Below, piece by piece: positions 8,291 to 17,347 of a stretch of 64,000 nt of DNA; position 1 is the stretch's first letter; the number at the start of each line of letters is the position of its first letter. The notes beneath the pieces are model-generated. The model ran no database searches. It was given only the letters and a program-made list of their open reading frames with translations, and was not told where the DNA came from. This stretch comes from Streptomyces sp. NBC_01717 (GTDB lineage Bacteria > Actinomycetota > Actinomycetes > Streptomycetales > Streptomycetaceae), in assembly GCF_036248255.1 (NCBI RefSeq), contig NZ_CP109178.1:2666001-2730000 (forward strand), written 5' to 3'. The position numbers were made by a program, and so were the translations under genes.

Positions 8291-9240
8291 CGGTGCACCG
8301 TCCTGTTCGGATCGACGACCGCCTCCGGGTCGTTCCCGGTCCGGGCGCAGGCACGGTCCAGGAATTCCAGGACGGTCGAGGTGTAACGCTCCTTGTCGGC
8401 CCACAGGCCGCGCAGGTGGCGGGCGTCGGGGAGCACGAGGGTCCGGGCGTGCGGGTAGCGGCGGGCAAGCCGCAGAATCTCGTCGGCGGGCACCACGGCG
8501 TCCGCACCGCCGCCGATGAACAGCATCGGGGTGGTGGCGTATCCGGGCGCGGCCGGGGCGGGCGGCCAGTCGGCGCCGCCGATGGTGAGGTGGTTGAACA
8601 GCTCGAAGGACCGCTCGGCGACCGCCCCGGCCCTTCCGCCGCGGGTCCGCTCCGGCAGCGGGAGCAGACCCTCGCGCAGCAGGTTGGGAGAGATCGCCGG
8701 GGGGTCGCAGGCGGGCCCGCTGTCGCAGACCACCGCGTCGACGACCGGGTGCAGCTTCTGCAGCGCGCGCAGCATCGCGAACGAGGAGAGCGAGAAGCCG
8801 TACAGGACGAGCCGTGCGCCGGCGTGCTCCGGCAGGGTGGTCACGTACCGGGCAGCGGCGACGGTGTCCTGCCCGAACTTCCGCCCGAAGCCGGCGAATC
8901 CGCGGTCCTGGAAGCTGTCGCCGTGGTTGCGGTAGTCGAACAGCAGCACCGTGTGTCCGGCCCTGTGCAGATAGCGGGCGTAGGGCAGGCTGCGGGACTT
9001 GTCCAGGCCGAGCCCGTGGCCGAGCAGCACCACGCGGTCCGTACGCTCGCCCCGGCAGAGCCAGCCGGCGAGCGTTCGGCCGCCCCTGCCCGCGGGGATG
9101 GTCACCTCCTGCGCCCTGAGCCCGAACTGCTCGGGTCGGCGGCGGCGTTCGGGCCTGGGCGGATGGAACGCGGTGTACGCGGTGCGCATTGCGTCGAGCG
9201 GCGCCGTGAGCAGCGCGGCCGGCCGGTTGCTCATGTCCAT
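8287..9240 (-). CDS. Alpha/beta hydrolase
   Basis: This 317-aa alpha/beta-hydrolase-fold protein has LLGHGLGLDKSRS as its oxyanion-hole strand and LYGFSLSSF as its nucleophile elbow (Ser150; a G-x-S-x-S variant of GxSxG). The putative acid is in GGGADAVVPADE and the catalytic His in DARHLRGLW. It overlaps the downstream oxidoreductase gene by 4 bases, so it is translationally coupled. It could be a second editing or release thioesterase, a cyclase, or an esterase acting on the product. It has no signal peptide. The fold is secure; the reaction is unknown. Confidence 0.75.
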   Translation of the reverse strand: MDMSNRPAALLTAPLDAMRTAYTAFHPPRPERRRRPEQFGLRAQEVTIPAGRGGRTLAGWLCRGERTDRVVLLGHGLGLDKSRSLPYARYLHRAGHTVLLFDYRNHGDSFQDRGFAGFGRKFGQDTVAAARYVTTLPEHAGARLVLYGFSLSSFAMLRALQKLHPVVDAVVCDSGPACDPPAISPNLLREGLLPLPERTRGGRAGAVAERSFELFNHLTIGGADWPPAPAAPGYATTPMLFIGGGADAVVPADEILRLARRYPHARTLVLPDARHLRGLWADKERYTSTVLEFLDRACARTGNDPEAVVDPNRTVHR

Positions 9241-9349
9241 TTCCCGGATCCTGGCCTCCGGCTCCCCGGTCCGTGCGTCCGGTTCCCCGCCACGGGCGTC
9301 CGGCGGGCGTCGTCGCGACGCGTGCGGCGGTTCGTACCGATGATGCCGC

Positions 9350-10096
9350 TCACACCACCAGACCTCCGTCGATGCCGAGCACCTGGCCGCTGATGTACGC
9401 GGCCCGCGGCGACACCAGGAAGGAGACCAGGTCGGCGACCTCGTCGGCCGCCCCGAAGCGGCCCAGTGGGACCTTGCCCAGGATCTGCTTCTTGACGGCG
9501 TCGGACATGTCGGCCGTCATGTCGGTCTCGATGAGGCCGGGCGCGACGGAGTTGACGCGGATGCCGTACTTGCCGACCTCTCTGGCGAGGGAGCGGGAGA
9601 AGCCGATGATGCCGGCCTTGGACGCCGCGTAGTTGCTCTGGGTCGCGTTGCCGTGCACGCCCGCCACGGACGACATGGTCACGATGGTGCCGGTGCGCCG
9701 CTTCATGAAGGAGAAGACCGAGGCACGGCAGATGGTGTAAGTGCCGTCGAGGTTGGTGGAGATGACGTCGCGCCACTGGTCGTCGTCCATCAGGACGAGC
9801 GGGTTGTCGCGCACGATGCCCGCGCTGGTGACCACGGCGTCCAGCGGGCCGAGATCCTCCTCGGTCCGGTTGACGAACTCGCGAGCCGCGGCCGGGTCCG
9901 CGACGTCCAGCGACTGGGTGAGGACCCGCGCGCCGAGCGCTGTGGCCTCCTTGGCGACCTGCTCGGCCGCGCCGGTGTCGGAGCGGTAGCAGAGCGCCAC
10001 GTCGAAGCCGTCGCGGGCGAGCCGGGTGACCACGGCCCGTCCTATCCCGCGGGAGCCGCCGGTGACGAGGGCGACCGGTCGTGCGCCATCTGACAT
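9350..10096 (-). CDS. 3-ketoacyl-ACP reductase (FabG-like SDR)
   Basis: This 248-aa classical short-chain dehydrogenase has the NADPH motif TGGSRGIG (residues 12-19), NAG-equivalent TSAGI, and catalytic Ser143, Tyr156 and Lys160 in YAASK. The ending SGQVLGIDGGLVV is typical of FabG. It is the only obvious ketoreductase in the cluster and should reduce the beta-keto group of the ACP-bound chain after each condensation by one or more KS pairs. It lies about 110 bases upstream of the hydrolase gene in the same operon. The call as a FabG-type reductase is firm; use by this PKS is inferred from position. Confidence 0.9.
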   Translation of the reverse strand: MSDGARPVALVTGGSRGIGRAVVTRLARDGFDVALCYRSDTGAAEQVAKEATALGARVLTQSLDVADPAAAREFVNRTEEDLGPLDAVVTSAGIVRDNPLVLMDDDQWRDVISTNLDGTYTICRASVFSFMKRRTGTIVTMSSVAGVHGNATQSNYAASKAGIIGFSRSLAREVGKYGIRVNSVAPGLIETDMTADMSDAVKKQILGKVPLGRFGAADEVADLVSFLVSPRAAYISGQVLGIDGGLVV

Positions 10097-10274
10097 GTTG
10101 CTGCCTTTCGGTGGGCTTGCGGGTCGGTCTTTCGGGGGCGTTGCTTCGGAGCGGCGTCAAGCACAGTTGTCCGGGCCGGTAGGTGGCACGGACCGGATGC
10201 GCGGGGCCCTGCGACGGGCGCGGGGCCCCGCGAACACCGGTCGTACGGCGCCTGCTTGAGCATCCGTACGACGA

Positions 10275-10529
10275 CTACTTGAGCTTCGAGTCGACCAGCG
10301 CGCGCACCTGGAGCAGGTTGGAGACCTGTTTGAAGTCGGACTCGGCGACCTTGATGCCGTACTTCTTCTCCAGGTTGACGACGATCTCCAAGGCCATGAG
10401 CGAGTCGACCTGGAGGTCGTCGACGAAGTGCGCCTCGTCGGTGACCTCTTCGACGGGGAGCTCCAGTGCGTCGGCGACGAGCGAGCGCAGTTCCTCGGTG
10501 TCGACGGCGACGGCGGTGTTCTCGGACAT
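10275..10529 (-). CDS. Acyl carrier protein 1
   Basis: This 84-aa carrier protein carries the phosphopantetheine attachment motif DSL with Ser43 (VDSLMALE), preceded by DDLQ and followed by an acidic helix II, as in type II fatty acid and polyketide ACPs. It sits between the enoyl-reductase-like and ketoreductase genes, which suggests it carries the growing, reducible chain. A second ACP gene lies near the operon start (19543-19800), so the pathway may separate starter and extension carriers. Gaps of 64 and 178 bases flank it, so it may have its own translation or processing signals. Confidence 0.92.
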   Translation of the reverse strand: MSENTAVAVDTEELRSLVADALELPVEEVTDEAHFVDDLQVDSLMALEIVVNLEKKYGIKVAESDFKQVSNLLQVRALVDSKLK

Positions 10530-10593
10530 GTGGTGACTTCCTTCCGTACGGATCTACTGGGCGTTGCGAGTGGCGTGCGGTGGTGAAGGGGGG

Positions 10594-11400
10594 TCAGGCG
10601 GTGAGGATTTCGCCGCCGTCGATGCCGATGACGTTGCCGGTGAGCCACGACGAGTCGGACATCGACAGCAGGACGATCGCCTCGGCGACGTCCTCGGGCT
10701 CGGTGAGCCGCTTGTGCGGGTTGCGGGCCCGGCACACCTCGGCATACGCGGCGCTGTGCGGGATCTTCTCCAGGGCCGGCGTGAGCGTGGTGCCCGCACG
10801 CAGGGCGTTGGCCGCGATGCCGCGTGGCGCCAATTCGGCTGCCAGCTGGCGCAGATGGGCCTCCAGGGCCGCCTTGGCGGCGGAGACGGGACCGTAGCTG
10901 TCCAGGACCTGGGTGCTGCCCGCGCTGGTCATTCCGTAGATCTTCGCGCCGCGTCGGAGCAGGCCTGCGGCGAGCAGGTCCTGGGTCCAGTAGACGAGGC
11001 TGTTGGCCATGACGTCGAGGGTCATCGCCAACTGCCGGGAGTTGACCGTCTCCTGGTCCTGCGGCCTCTCCTGCGAGGGCACGAACGGCAGCAGCGTGCC
11101 GAACGCCAGCGAGTGCAGCAGGATGCGGACGCCCTTGTCGCCGGCGAGTTCGACGGCCTGGCCGACCACCTCCCTGCGGGTGCTCGCGCTCGCCGCGTTG
11201 AGGTTGAAGAAGTGCGCGGACACTCCGGTGTCCCGGAGTTCGTCGGCGAACTTGGCGGCGGCCTCCGCACCGTCGGCGGTGTCGAAGTGCACACCGATGA
11301 CGTTGCCGCCGCGTTCGGCGAGCGCCCTGGCGACGGCCCGGCCGAAACCGCTGGAGACGCCCAGGACGAGGGACCAGGACCCCTGGATTTCTGTGATCAT
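10594..11400 (-). CDS. Enoyl-ACP reductase-like SDR (FabI/FabL type)
   Basis: This is a 268-aa divergent SDR. The cofactor turn is GVSSGFG (14-20). The active site carries Tyr169 and Lys176 spaced as Y-x6-K (YGPVSAAK), which is the FabI/FabL spacing and not the Y-x3-K of ketoreductases. The NSLVYWTQDLL region is also ER-like. It should reduce a 2-enoyl thioester to the saturated acyl form. The ATG at 11400 overlaps the TAA of the upstream KS-like gene (TAATG), so the start is well defined. The presence of an ER means at least part of the chain is likely fully reduced, although no dehydratase gene is visible. Confidence 0.75.
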   Translation of the reverse strand: MITEIQGSWSLVLGVSSGFGRAVARALAERGGNVIGVHFDTADGAEAAAKFADELRDTGVSAHFFNLNAASASTRREVVGQAVELAGDKGVRILLHSLAFGTLLPFVPSQERPQDQETVNSRQLAMTLDVMANSLVYWTQDLLAAGLLRRGAKIYGMTSAGSTQVLDSYGPVSAAKAALEAHLRQLAAELAPRGIAANALRAGTTLTPALEKIPHSAAYAEVCRARNPHKRLTEPEDVAEAIVLLSMSDSSWLTGNVIGIDGGEILTA

Positions 11401-12383
11401 TATCGGCTCCCGTTCTGCTGGGGGTGGATGAGGGGGACGTGCGCGGAGGCGTCCAGCCGGGCGAACGCCACGTTGCCCTCCGCCGCGGCCGTCACGACGA
11501 TCCTGCTGTGGCCGTCCCGGGCGGCGAGTGCGGCCGCGAGGTGGCGCAGCGGGGTGAGTGCTCCGGCGCCGGCCGGTGAGACCGTGAGGTCCGCACACCG
11601 GTGGCCGAGCCAGGCCTTGACGGCCTCGCCGACGGGCGAGTCGTCGACGACCGCGTCGACCCGTAAGGGCCTGTCCGCGTCGTCGGTCAGGGCGCGCCAG
11701 GCGTTCTCCAGCGCGCGGCAGGAACGGGTGCCCGGCTCCAGGAAGGCGTCGCGCACCCGCACGGTGCCGTACGAGGACGCCGGGGGCGGACCGCCTGCGC
11801 GGGCGCAGACCAGCGCGACGGCTCCGGTGTCACTGCCGTCGGCGCCCGGTTCGCCGACGGGCAGCGATTCCTCGGTCGCTCCGACGACGAGCACGTCGGC
11901 CCGGTCGGCGGCGAGTGCCCTGGCACCGGCGCCGAGCGCGTCCAGGGCGGCCGTGCGCGGCGAGTTGACGGTGAGCGTGAAGCCGTTGACCTGATGCTCC
12001 GTGGCCAACCGGGACGCGAACAGGCTCATCGCGAAGTACGGCGCGGTCAGCGGGGCGATGGCGTCCGCGCCTTGACCGATGATCGTGCGGTCCTGCTCGT
12101 CCAGCAGGGCCATGCCCGCGTTGTCCGTGCCCACGACGACGCCACGGCGTTCGGCGGGGACGGCGGACAGTGCTCCGTCCGCGTCCGCCAGAGCGTTCCC
12201 GGTGGCGGCAAGCAGGTACTGGCAGGCCGAGGGCAGCCGCTTGTAGCCGCGGCCCGGCAGCGCGGCGGCCACGTCGAGCCAGCCGGGGCCAGGGGTGTCG
12301 GTGACGGCCGGGGACAGGGCCTCGGTGGGCTTGTCGGTGCCGGGCAGGCAGACGCCCACCCCGAGCACGTCGAGAGCGCTCAT
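11400..12383 (-). CDS. KS-like chain-length-factor subunit 3
   Basis: This is a 327-aa thiolase-fold protein related to ketosynthases but shorter. The active-site Cys is replaced: the segment TVNSPRTAALDAL aligns with the NACAASG nucleophile loop and has Pro142 where Cys should be. The HGTGT and GHT histidine motifs are not recognisable. It is translationally coupled to the active KS upstream (ATGA overlap), the arrangement of KS-alpha/KS-beta heterodimers in type II PKSs. It should therefore shape the chain-length cavity of KS 3. The loss of catalytic residues is seen directly; the pairing is inferred from gene order. Confidence 0.75.
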   Translation of the reverse strand: MSALDVLGVGVCLPGTDKPTEALSPAVTDTPGPGWLDVAAALPGRGYKRLPSACQYLLAATGNALADADGALSAVPAERRGVVVGTDNAGMALLDEQDRTIIGQGADAIAPLTAPYFAMSLFASRLATEHQVNGFTLTVNSPRTAALDALGAGARALAADRADVLVVGATEESLPVGEPGADGSDTGAVALVCARAGGPPPASSYGTVRVRDAFLEPGTRSCRALENAWRALTDDADRPLRVDAVVDDSPVGEAVKAWLGHRCADLTVSPAGAGALTPLRHLAAALAARDGHSRIVVTAAAEGNVAFARLDASAHVPLIHPQQNGSR

Positions 12384-13699
12384 GCGGCGGCTCCCCGCGT
12401 GCCCGTGTCCTGGTGTACGGGATCGTGACGCGGGGTGGCCGCCCGCCCCGCCGTGCCCTGGTGTTCGCGCTCGGATCCGGCTCCTGGCACACCCGACAGG
12501 ACGAGCGAGACGTTGTTGCCGCCGAAAGCGTAGGCGTTGACCAGTACGGCGGACGCGGTGAGCGGCACCGGCCGGTCCTGCGGCAACCACACCGCGCACC
12601 GCGGGTCCTGCGCGGTGACGGGCGCGTTGGCCGGGACGCGCCCGTGGTGCAGCATCAGCGCCGCTGTCAGCACGCCGAACGCGCCGGCGACTCCCGCCGT
12701 GTGCCCGATCATGGCCTTGAGGCTGAACAGGGGGAGCTCGTCGCAGAGTTCGCCGAACACCTCGCGCAGCGCCTCGCTCTCCACGACGTCGTTGAGCGGG
12801 GTGCCCGTGCCGTGCGGCACCACGCCCCCGACGTCGTCGGGCCGCAGACCCGCGTCGGCCAGGGCCCGGCGCATGCCGCGCACGGCCTGGGTGCCGCCGG
12901 GGTCGGGGGCGGTGGGGTGGTGGGCGTCGCAGCTGAACGCGGCGGCGGACAGTTCCGCGTACACCGTCGCCCCACGGGCCTCGGCGTGCTCGGCCGACTC
13001 CAGCACCAGCATCGCCGCGCCGTCGCCGAAGAGGGTGCCCTGCCGGTCGGTGTCGAAGGGCCGGCAGGCGACCGGGTCGGCCGCGCCGATGCGGTTGAAG
13101 ACGCCCATGCCCACACGGGTCGGGCCCTCCGCACCGCCGGTGAGGACCATGTCCGTCTCCCCGGCCCGGATCATGTCCGCAGCGATCGCCGCCGCGTAGC
13201 CGCTGGCCGCACAGGCGTTGCCGACGCTGGTGCTGCCGCCCGTGGCACCGATCGCGGCCGAGACCGCGGCGGAGGTCACCGTCATCGGGGACCACTTGCC
13301 GACGGCCCGGCGGATCGGTGCGCCGTGCTCGGCCGCCCGCCGGGCCTCGTGCCGGCCGGCGTTGCCCATCTCCACGCCCAGTACGACGGAGAGCCGTTCG
13401 CACTGCGCGTCGTCCAGCCCGGCGTCCGCCACCGCTTCGTGGGCGGCGGCGATCGCCATGCGGGGTCCCGCGGCGAGCTCCACGTGGGCGTGCCGCTCGG
13501 GCCCGTCGGGTACGTCGGCCGCGGGCACCAGGTACATCAGCCGGTTGGCCATACGGGCGTCCGGGTCGGTCACGGGCCGGGGTGCGCCCCCTCCTGAGGT
13601 CAGACCCTGCCAGAAGGCGGGCACGCCCGAGCCCAGACAGGAGATCGCCCCGAGGCCGGTGACGACCACCCGGCGGCCGGTTGCTCCTTGGGCGCTCAC
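12380..13699 (-). CDS. Beta-ketoacyl-ACP synthase 3 (KS-alpha)
   Basis: This is a full-length 439-aa ketosynthase with the intact triad Cys163 (NACAASG), His296 (PHGTGT) and His333 (IGHTAG). The GTG start overlaps the preceding stop (GTGA). It should perform decarboxylative Claisen condensation with malonyl-ACP. The C-terminal ~30 residues beyond the core are Arg/Pro/His-rich and probably disordered. It forms the third KS/KS-like pair with the next gene. KS 1, KS 2 and KS 3 differ clearly in sequence, so this is not recent duplication. Confidence 0.9.
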   Translation of the reverse strand: MSAQGATGRRVVVTGLGAISCLGSGVPAFWQGLTSGGGAPRPVTDPDARMANRLMYLVPAADVPDGPERHAHVELAAGPRMAIAAAHEAVADAGLDDAQCERLSVVLGVEMGNAGRHEARRAAEHGAPIRRAVGKWSPMTVTSAAVSAAIGATGGSTSVGNACAASGYAAAIAADMIRAGETDMVLTGGAEGPTRVGMGVFNRIGAADPVACRPFDTDRQGTLFGDGAAMLVLESAEHAEARGATVYAELSAAAFSCDAHHPTAPDPGGTQAVRGMRRALADAGLRPDDVGGVVPHGTGTPLNDVVESEALREVFGELCDELPLFSLKAMIGHTAGVAGAFGVLTAALMLHHGRVPANAPVTAQDPRCAVWLPQDRPVPLTASAVLVNAYAFGGNNVSLVLSGVPGAGSEREHQGTAGRAATPRHDPVHQDTGTRGAAA

Positions 13700-14667
13700 G
13701 CCGCCTCACCGGCTCCGGTCAGCACCAGTGCGGCAGCCGCGTCGTCCGTCTCTCCCCCGCCGCTGGTGGCCAGTACGGGGCCGGGGCCGCCCGCGGCGAG
13801 GTGGGCGACGCCCGCCGCGGCCTGGACGACGCCGAGCGCTCCCGAGCAGTGGCCGAGCCGTGTGGTGAGGTCCACCGCGGAGGCCGCTCCGGCGTCCTCG
13901 GCCGAGCCGAGCCACAGTCCCGCGGCGGGCGCGCCCTCGTGCAGCGCCTGGGCGAGGGCCGTCGCGGAGTCGGCGGCCCGCACGGTGCGGGACAGCATGG
14001 CCAGGGGGCGGGCGCCGCGTTCGGCGACCCGCTCGGCGGACTCCAGGACCAGCGCCGCCGCCCCGTCGAGCACGCCGCGGCCCGAGCCGTCCTCCAGCAG
14101 CCTGGCGGCGGGCTCGGTGTGCGGCTCGACCCCGATGACGACGACCGTCTCGGCCCTGCGCACGGCGAGCAGGTTGCGCGCCCAGTACAGCGCGTCGGCC
14201 CCGCTCGTCGCCCCGTTGCACACGGTGAGGTTGGGCCCGCGCATCCCGTACCGGATGGCGATCCAGCCCGCGATCACATTGGACGAGGTGTGCGGCAGGC
14301 CGAGCGGGCTCAGTCCGGTGACCGTGTGTTCGGTGATGGTCTCGACGAAGTCGCAGACGCTGTCGAGGTTGCCGAGGTTGGAGGAGATCACCACGGCCGT
14401 GGTGTCGCCGGGTCCGGTGTACGTCTCACCGTCGTCGGACAGCAGGCCTGCCTGGCGCAGTGCGGGGCCGACGGCGCGCAGAGCGAGGCGCGAGGCACGG
14501 TCCTTGTGCCGCATCGCCCTGCCCTTGAGGCCGGTGGCCGGGTCGAATCCCCCGTCGGGGGCGTCCGGGCAGAGAAGGTCGGCGGCTTCCGTCAGGCCGG
14601 GGATGGCGATGCCCACTCCGGTGATCACGACGGCTTTCGCCGCACCCGCTTCGTGGCGCGCGGTCAC
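13696..14667 (-). CDS. KS-like chain-length-factor subunit 2
   Basis: This is a 323-aa KS-fold protein that starts with GTG inside the stop of KS 2 (GTGA overlap). The nucleophile loop reads TVCNGATSGADAL. By alignment on the TSG/ASG residues, Gly152 replaces the catalytic Cys, although a Cys lies two residues earlier. A GHCSG stretch remains from the second His motif, while HGTGT is lost. It is expected to pair with the KS encoded just upstream. Whether Cys150 is reactive is a point worth checking. Confidence 0.72.
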   Translation of the reverse strand: MTARHEAGAAKAVVITGVGIAIPGLTEAADLLCPDAPDGGFDPATGLKGRAMRHKDRASRLALRAVGPALRQAGLLSDDGETYTGPGDTTAVVISSNLGNLDSVCDFVETITEHTVTGLSPLGLPHTSSNVIAGWIAIRYGMRGPNLTVCNGATSGADALYWARNLLAVRRAETVVVIGVEPHTEPAARLLEDGSGRGVLDGAAALVLESAERVAERGARPLAMLSRTVRAADSATALAQALHEGAPAAGLWLGSAEDAGAASAVDLTTRLGHCSGALGVVQAAAGVAHLAAGGPGPVLATSGGGETDDAAAALVLTGAGEAA

Positions 14668-15806
14668 GGGCGGTCCCCCTTCTCCAGGACGGCCACGGCG
14701 TTGATGCCGCCGAAGCCGAACGCGTTGATCTGTGCGGTGGACAGTCGGGCGGTGGCGGCCCTGTCGCGGACCAGGCGCAGTCCGGCCGCCTCTTCGATCG
14801 GGTCGGTCAGGCCCAGTACGGGCGGGACGACGCCGTGCCGCAGGGCGAAGGCCGCGGTGATCAGGCTGAGCAGTCCGGAGCCGCCCAGAGTGTGTCCGGT
14901 CATGGACTTGACGGCGGTGAGCAGGGGGCCGACGCCGGCGCCTTCGAAGACGCCGGACACCGCGGTCGCCTCGGCCGAGTCGTTGAGCTGGGTGCCGCTG
15001 CCGTGCAGCATCACCAGGTCGATCTCGTCGGCCTTGAGCCCGGCCCTCCGGTGCGCGTCCCTGATGGCCCAGGAAATGGTCGTCGGGTCGGGGGCGGTGG
15101 GGTGTGCGGCGTCGCAGTTCATGCTGACGCCGCGGACGACGGCGTGAACTCCCCTGCGGGCGGCCCCCGTTCGCTGGACGACGACGGCGACCGAGCCCTC
15201 GCCCATCAGCATGCCCGCGCGGGCCCGGTCGAACGGCCGCAGTGCGCGCGGCGTCTCGTTCTGTACACGGTCGAGCGTCCCGAAGGCGCTCTCCGTGATC
15301 GAGTCGGTGCCCGCCACCACCACGGTGTCGGCCAGTCCGAGCTCGATCATGTCGGTGGCCATGCCCAGCGTGTACAGCGTGGCGGCGCAGGCGTTGGCGA
15401 ACGTGTAGCTCCGCGCCGTGCCGAACCGGTCCCGCAGCGCACTGCCGAAATGCAGGTCCCGCACGGTCAGCGGTGCGCCGTCGCGCCACCACAGCTCGGC
15501 CGAGCGCTGTTCCCGCAGCGTCGTCCCGACGAGGACCGGGATGTCGTCGACCGCGGTGTCCAGACCGGCGTCGGTGAGGGCCTGTTCGACCGCGGTCTCC
15601 AGCCACCGGGTGGCGCGCAGCGGGCGGTCGACGCCGTCCGGGCCGCGGTCGTCGATCTCGTACGCCTGCTTCGCCCGGTACTTGTCCCCGTCGAAGGAGT
15701 GCAGGTCGGTGAGGCCGCTGCGGCCCGCGCACAGCGCGTCGTAGACGGCGCGCGGGTTGTCGCCGATGCTCGCCACGGCCCCGAGGCCCGTGATGTCCCA
15801 GCTCAT
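14664..15806 (-). CDS. Beta-ketoacyl-ACP synthase 2 (KS-alpha)
   Basis: This is a 380-aa ketosynthase with Cys140 (FANACAATLY), His268 (LHGSGTQLND) and His305 (MTGHTLGGS), so all three catalytic residues are present. It is somewhat shorter than typical FabF (about 410 aa). The start is fixed by an ATGA overlap with the ligase gene. Its adjacency to the aryl-acid ligase upstream suggests that this pair may accept the activated starter, but any of the three KS could do so. Confidence 0.88.
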   Translation of the reverse strand: MSWDITGLGAVASIGDNPRAVYDALCAGRSGLTDLHSFDGDKYRAKQAYEIDDRGPDGVDRPLRATRWLETAVEQALTDAGLDTAVDDIPVLVGTTLREQRSAELWWRDGAPLTVRDLHFGSALRDRFGTARSYTFANACAATLYTLGMATDMIELGLADTVVVAGTDSITESAFGTLDRVQNETPRALRPFDRARAGMLMGEGSVAVVVQRTGAARRGVHAVVRGVSMNCDAAHPTAPDPTTISWAIRDAHRRAGLKADEIDLVMLHGSGTQLNDSAEATAVSGVFEGAGVGPLLTAVKSMTGHTLGGSGLLSLITAAFALRHGVVPPVLGLTDPIEEAAGLRLVRDRAATARLSTAQINAFGFGGINAVAVLEKGDRP

Positions 15807-17347
15807 CGGTCGACCACTGCTTCCCGGCCCGCCGACTCCCGCAACCGGTTGCGGGCCAGCTTTCCCGTGGACGTGGTGGGCAGTACGTCGATCACCTCGA
15901 CCCTTGCCGGGCGTTTGAAGGCCGCCAGGCGGGTGCGGAGAAGGGCGAGGATCGCCTTGCGGACGACGCTGGGGTCGGCGCCCGGCACGGGGACGGCGTA
16001 GGCCACCGCCTGGTCGAGTCCGTTCTCGTCGCTCACGGCCACGACCGCGCACTCCGCCACCTCGTCGGCCTCGCGCACGACCGCCTCGATCTCGCCGGGA
16101 GCCACCTTGTAGCCGCCCATGTTCAGCAGGTCGTCGGCGCGGCACAGGTACCAGAGCTCGCCCGCGTCGTCGCGGCGGACGATGTCGCCGGTGTACACGC
16201 CCCCGTCGGCGAAGGTGCGGCGGGTGGCCTCGGTCCGGTTGAGGTAGCCGAGCGCCACGGACGGCCCGGCCACGTGCAGCCTGCCCTCCGTTCCTTCCGG
16301 GACCGGTCCGCCGTCCTCACCCCGGACGGTCGCGGTGGTGCCCGGGACCGGGAGACCTGTGGCCCCCGCGGTGATGGCCGCGGGCGGGGTGGCGACGACG
16401 AAGTGCAGGGCCTCGGTGGCGCCCAGGCCGTTGACGAGCGGCACGCCGAACGTCTCGCGCACCCGTTCGGCCAGCGCGGCCGGGCAGTGTTCGCCCGCGG
16501 TGGCGGCCAGCCGCAGCGAGGCGGTCGCCTCGGTGCCGTGGCCGGCGGCCAGGGCGAGCAGGGCGACGTACATCCTGGGTACGGAGAACAGCACGGTCGG
16601 CCGGTGGCGGTGCAGCGCGCTGTGGACCGCGTGCGCGTCGACACCGCCGCGCAGCACCACGGTGCGGGCGCCGGCGGCGAGCGGCAGGATGACGGAGTTC
16701 CCGAAGCCGTACCCGAAGGACACCTTGGCGGTGGAGAGCACCACGTCGTCGGGGCCGAGCCCGAGCAGTGAGCCGACCGAAGCGGCGACGGCCTCGATGC
16801 CGGTGGCGGCGTGCAGCACGCCCTTGGGCGATCCGGTGCTGCCCGAGGTGTACTGGATCAGAGCGGGCTGCCCGGCGGCCCAGTCGGCCTCCTCGGCCGC
16901 CGCTTCGGGGGCGTACGCCTGAGACTCGATGTCGCTCCTGAAGATCGTGCGGACCTCGTCACCCGTGGTGTGCGGCAGCCGGTCGATGTCCGCGCCCAGC
17001 TCCCGCCGGGCGGCGTTCGGTACGTCGAAGTGCGCGAACCCGGCCTCGCTGTCGGCGGCCATGAAGCGCAGTTCGGGGTCGGACAGCGCAGGGCTGACCG
17101 GCACGGGCACACAGCCGTGCCACCACAGGCCCAGGATCGCAGCGGTGGTCGCCACCGAGTCGTCGGCCACCACCAGAGCCCGGGTGCCCGCGGGCACCCC
17201 GCGCTCGCGCAGGGCCCCCGCGTAGCCGGCCATGGCGTCGTGGAGCTGCGCGTAGGTCACCTCGCCGACGTCGGGGTCCACATGGCTGACGCGGTCCCCC
17301 GCGCCTGCCGACACGTGCTTGCCCACCAGTAGTTCCACCAGTTTCAT
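15803..17347 (-). CDS. Acyl/aryl-CoA ligase (benzoate-CoA ligase-like)
   Basis: This 514-aa ANL-superfamily adenylating enzyme has the P-loop YTSGSTGSPKG (about 166-176), ATP-binding NGLGATEALHFVVA, the YTGDIVRRDDAGELWYLCR hinge region, and the C-terminal catalytic lysine in STGKLARN (Lys496). The overall pattern LSTAKVSFGYGFGNSVILPL with MGGYKVAPGEIEAVV is that of benzoate-CoA ligases. It should activate an aromatic acid, probably an aminobenzoate made by the chorismate enzymes of the cluster, onto CoA or directly onto an ACP. It is coupled by ATGA overlaps to genes on both sides. The aryl preference is inferred from family resemblance and context. Confidence 0.85.
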   Translation of the reverse strand: MKLVELLVGKHVSAGAGDRVSHVDPDVGEVTYAQLHDAMAGYAGALRERGVPAGTRALVVADDSVATTAAILGLWWHGCVPVPVSPALSDPELRFMAADSEAGFAHFDVPNAARRELGADIDRLPHTTGDEVRTIFRSDIESQAYAPEAAAEEADWAAGQPALIQYTSGSTGSPKGVLHAATGIEAVAASVGSLLGLGPDDVVLSTAKVSFGYGFGNSVILPLAAGARTVVLRGGVDAHAVHSALHRHRPTVLFSVPRMYVALLALAAGHGTEATASLRLAATAGEHCPAALAERVRETFGVPLVNGLGATEALHFVVATPPAAITAGATGLPVPGTTATVRGEDGGPVPEGTEGRLHVAGPSVALGYLNRTEATRRTFADGGVYTGDIVRRDDAGELWYLCRADDLLNMGGYKVAPGEIEAVVREADEVAECAVVAVSDENGLDQAVAYAVPVPGADPSVVRKAILALLRTRLAAFKRPARVEVIDVLPTTSTGKLARNRLRESAGREAVVDR

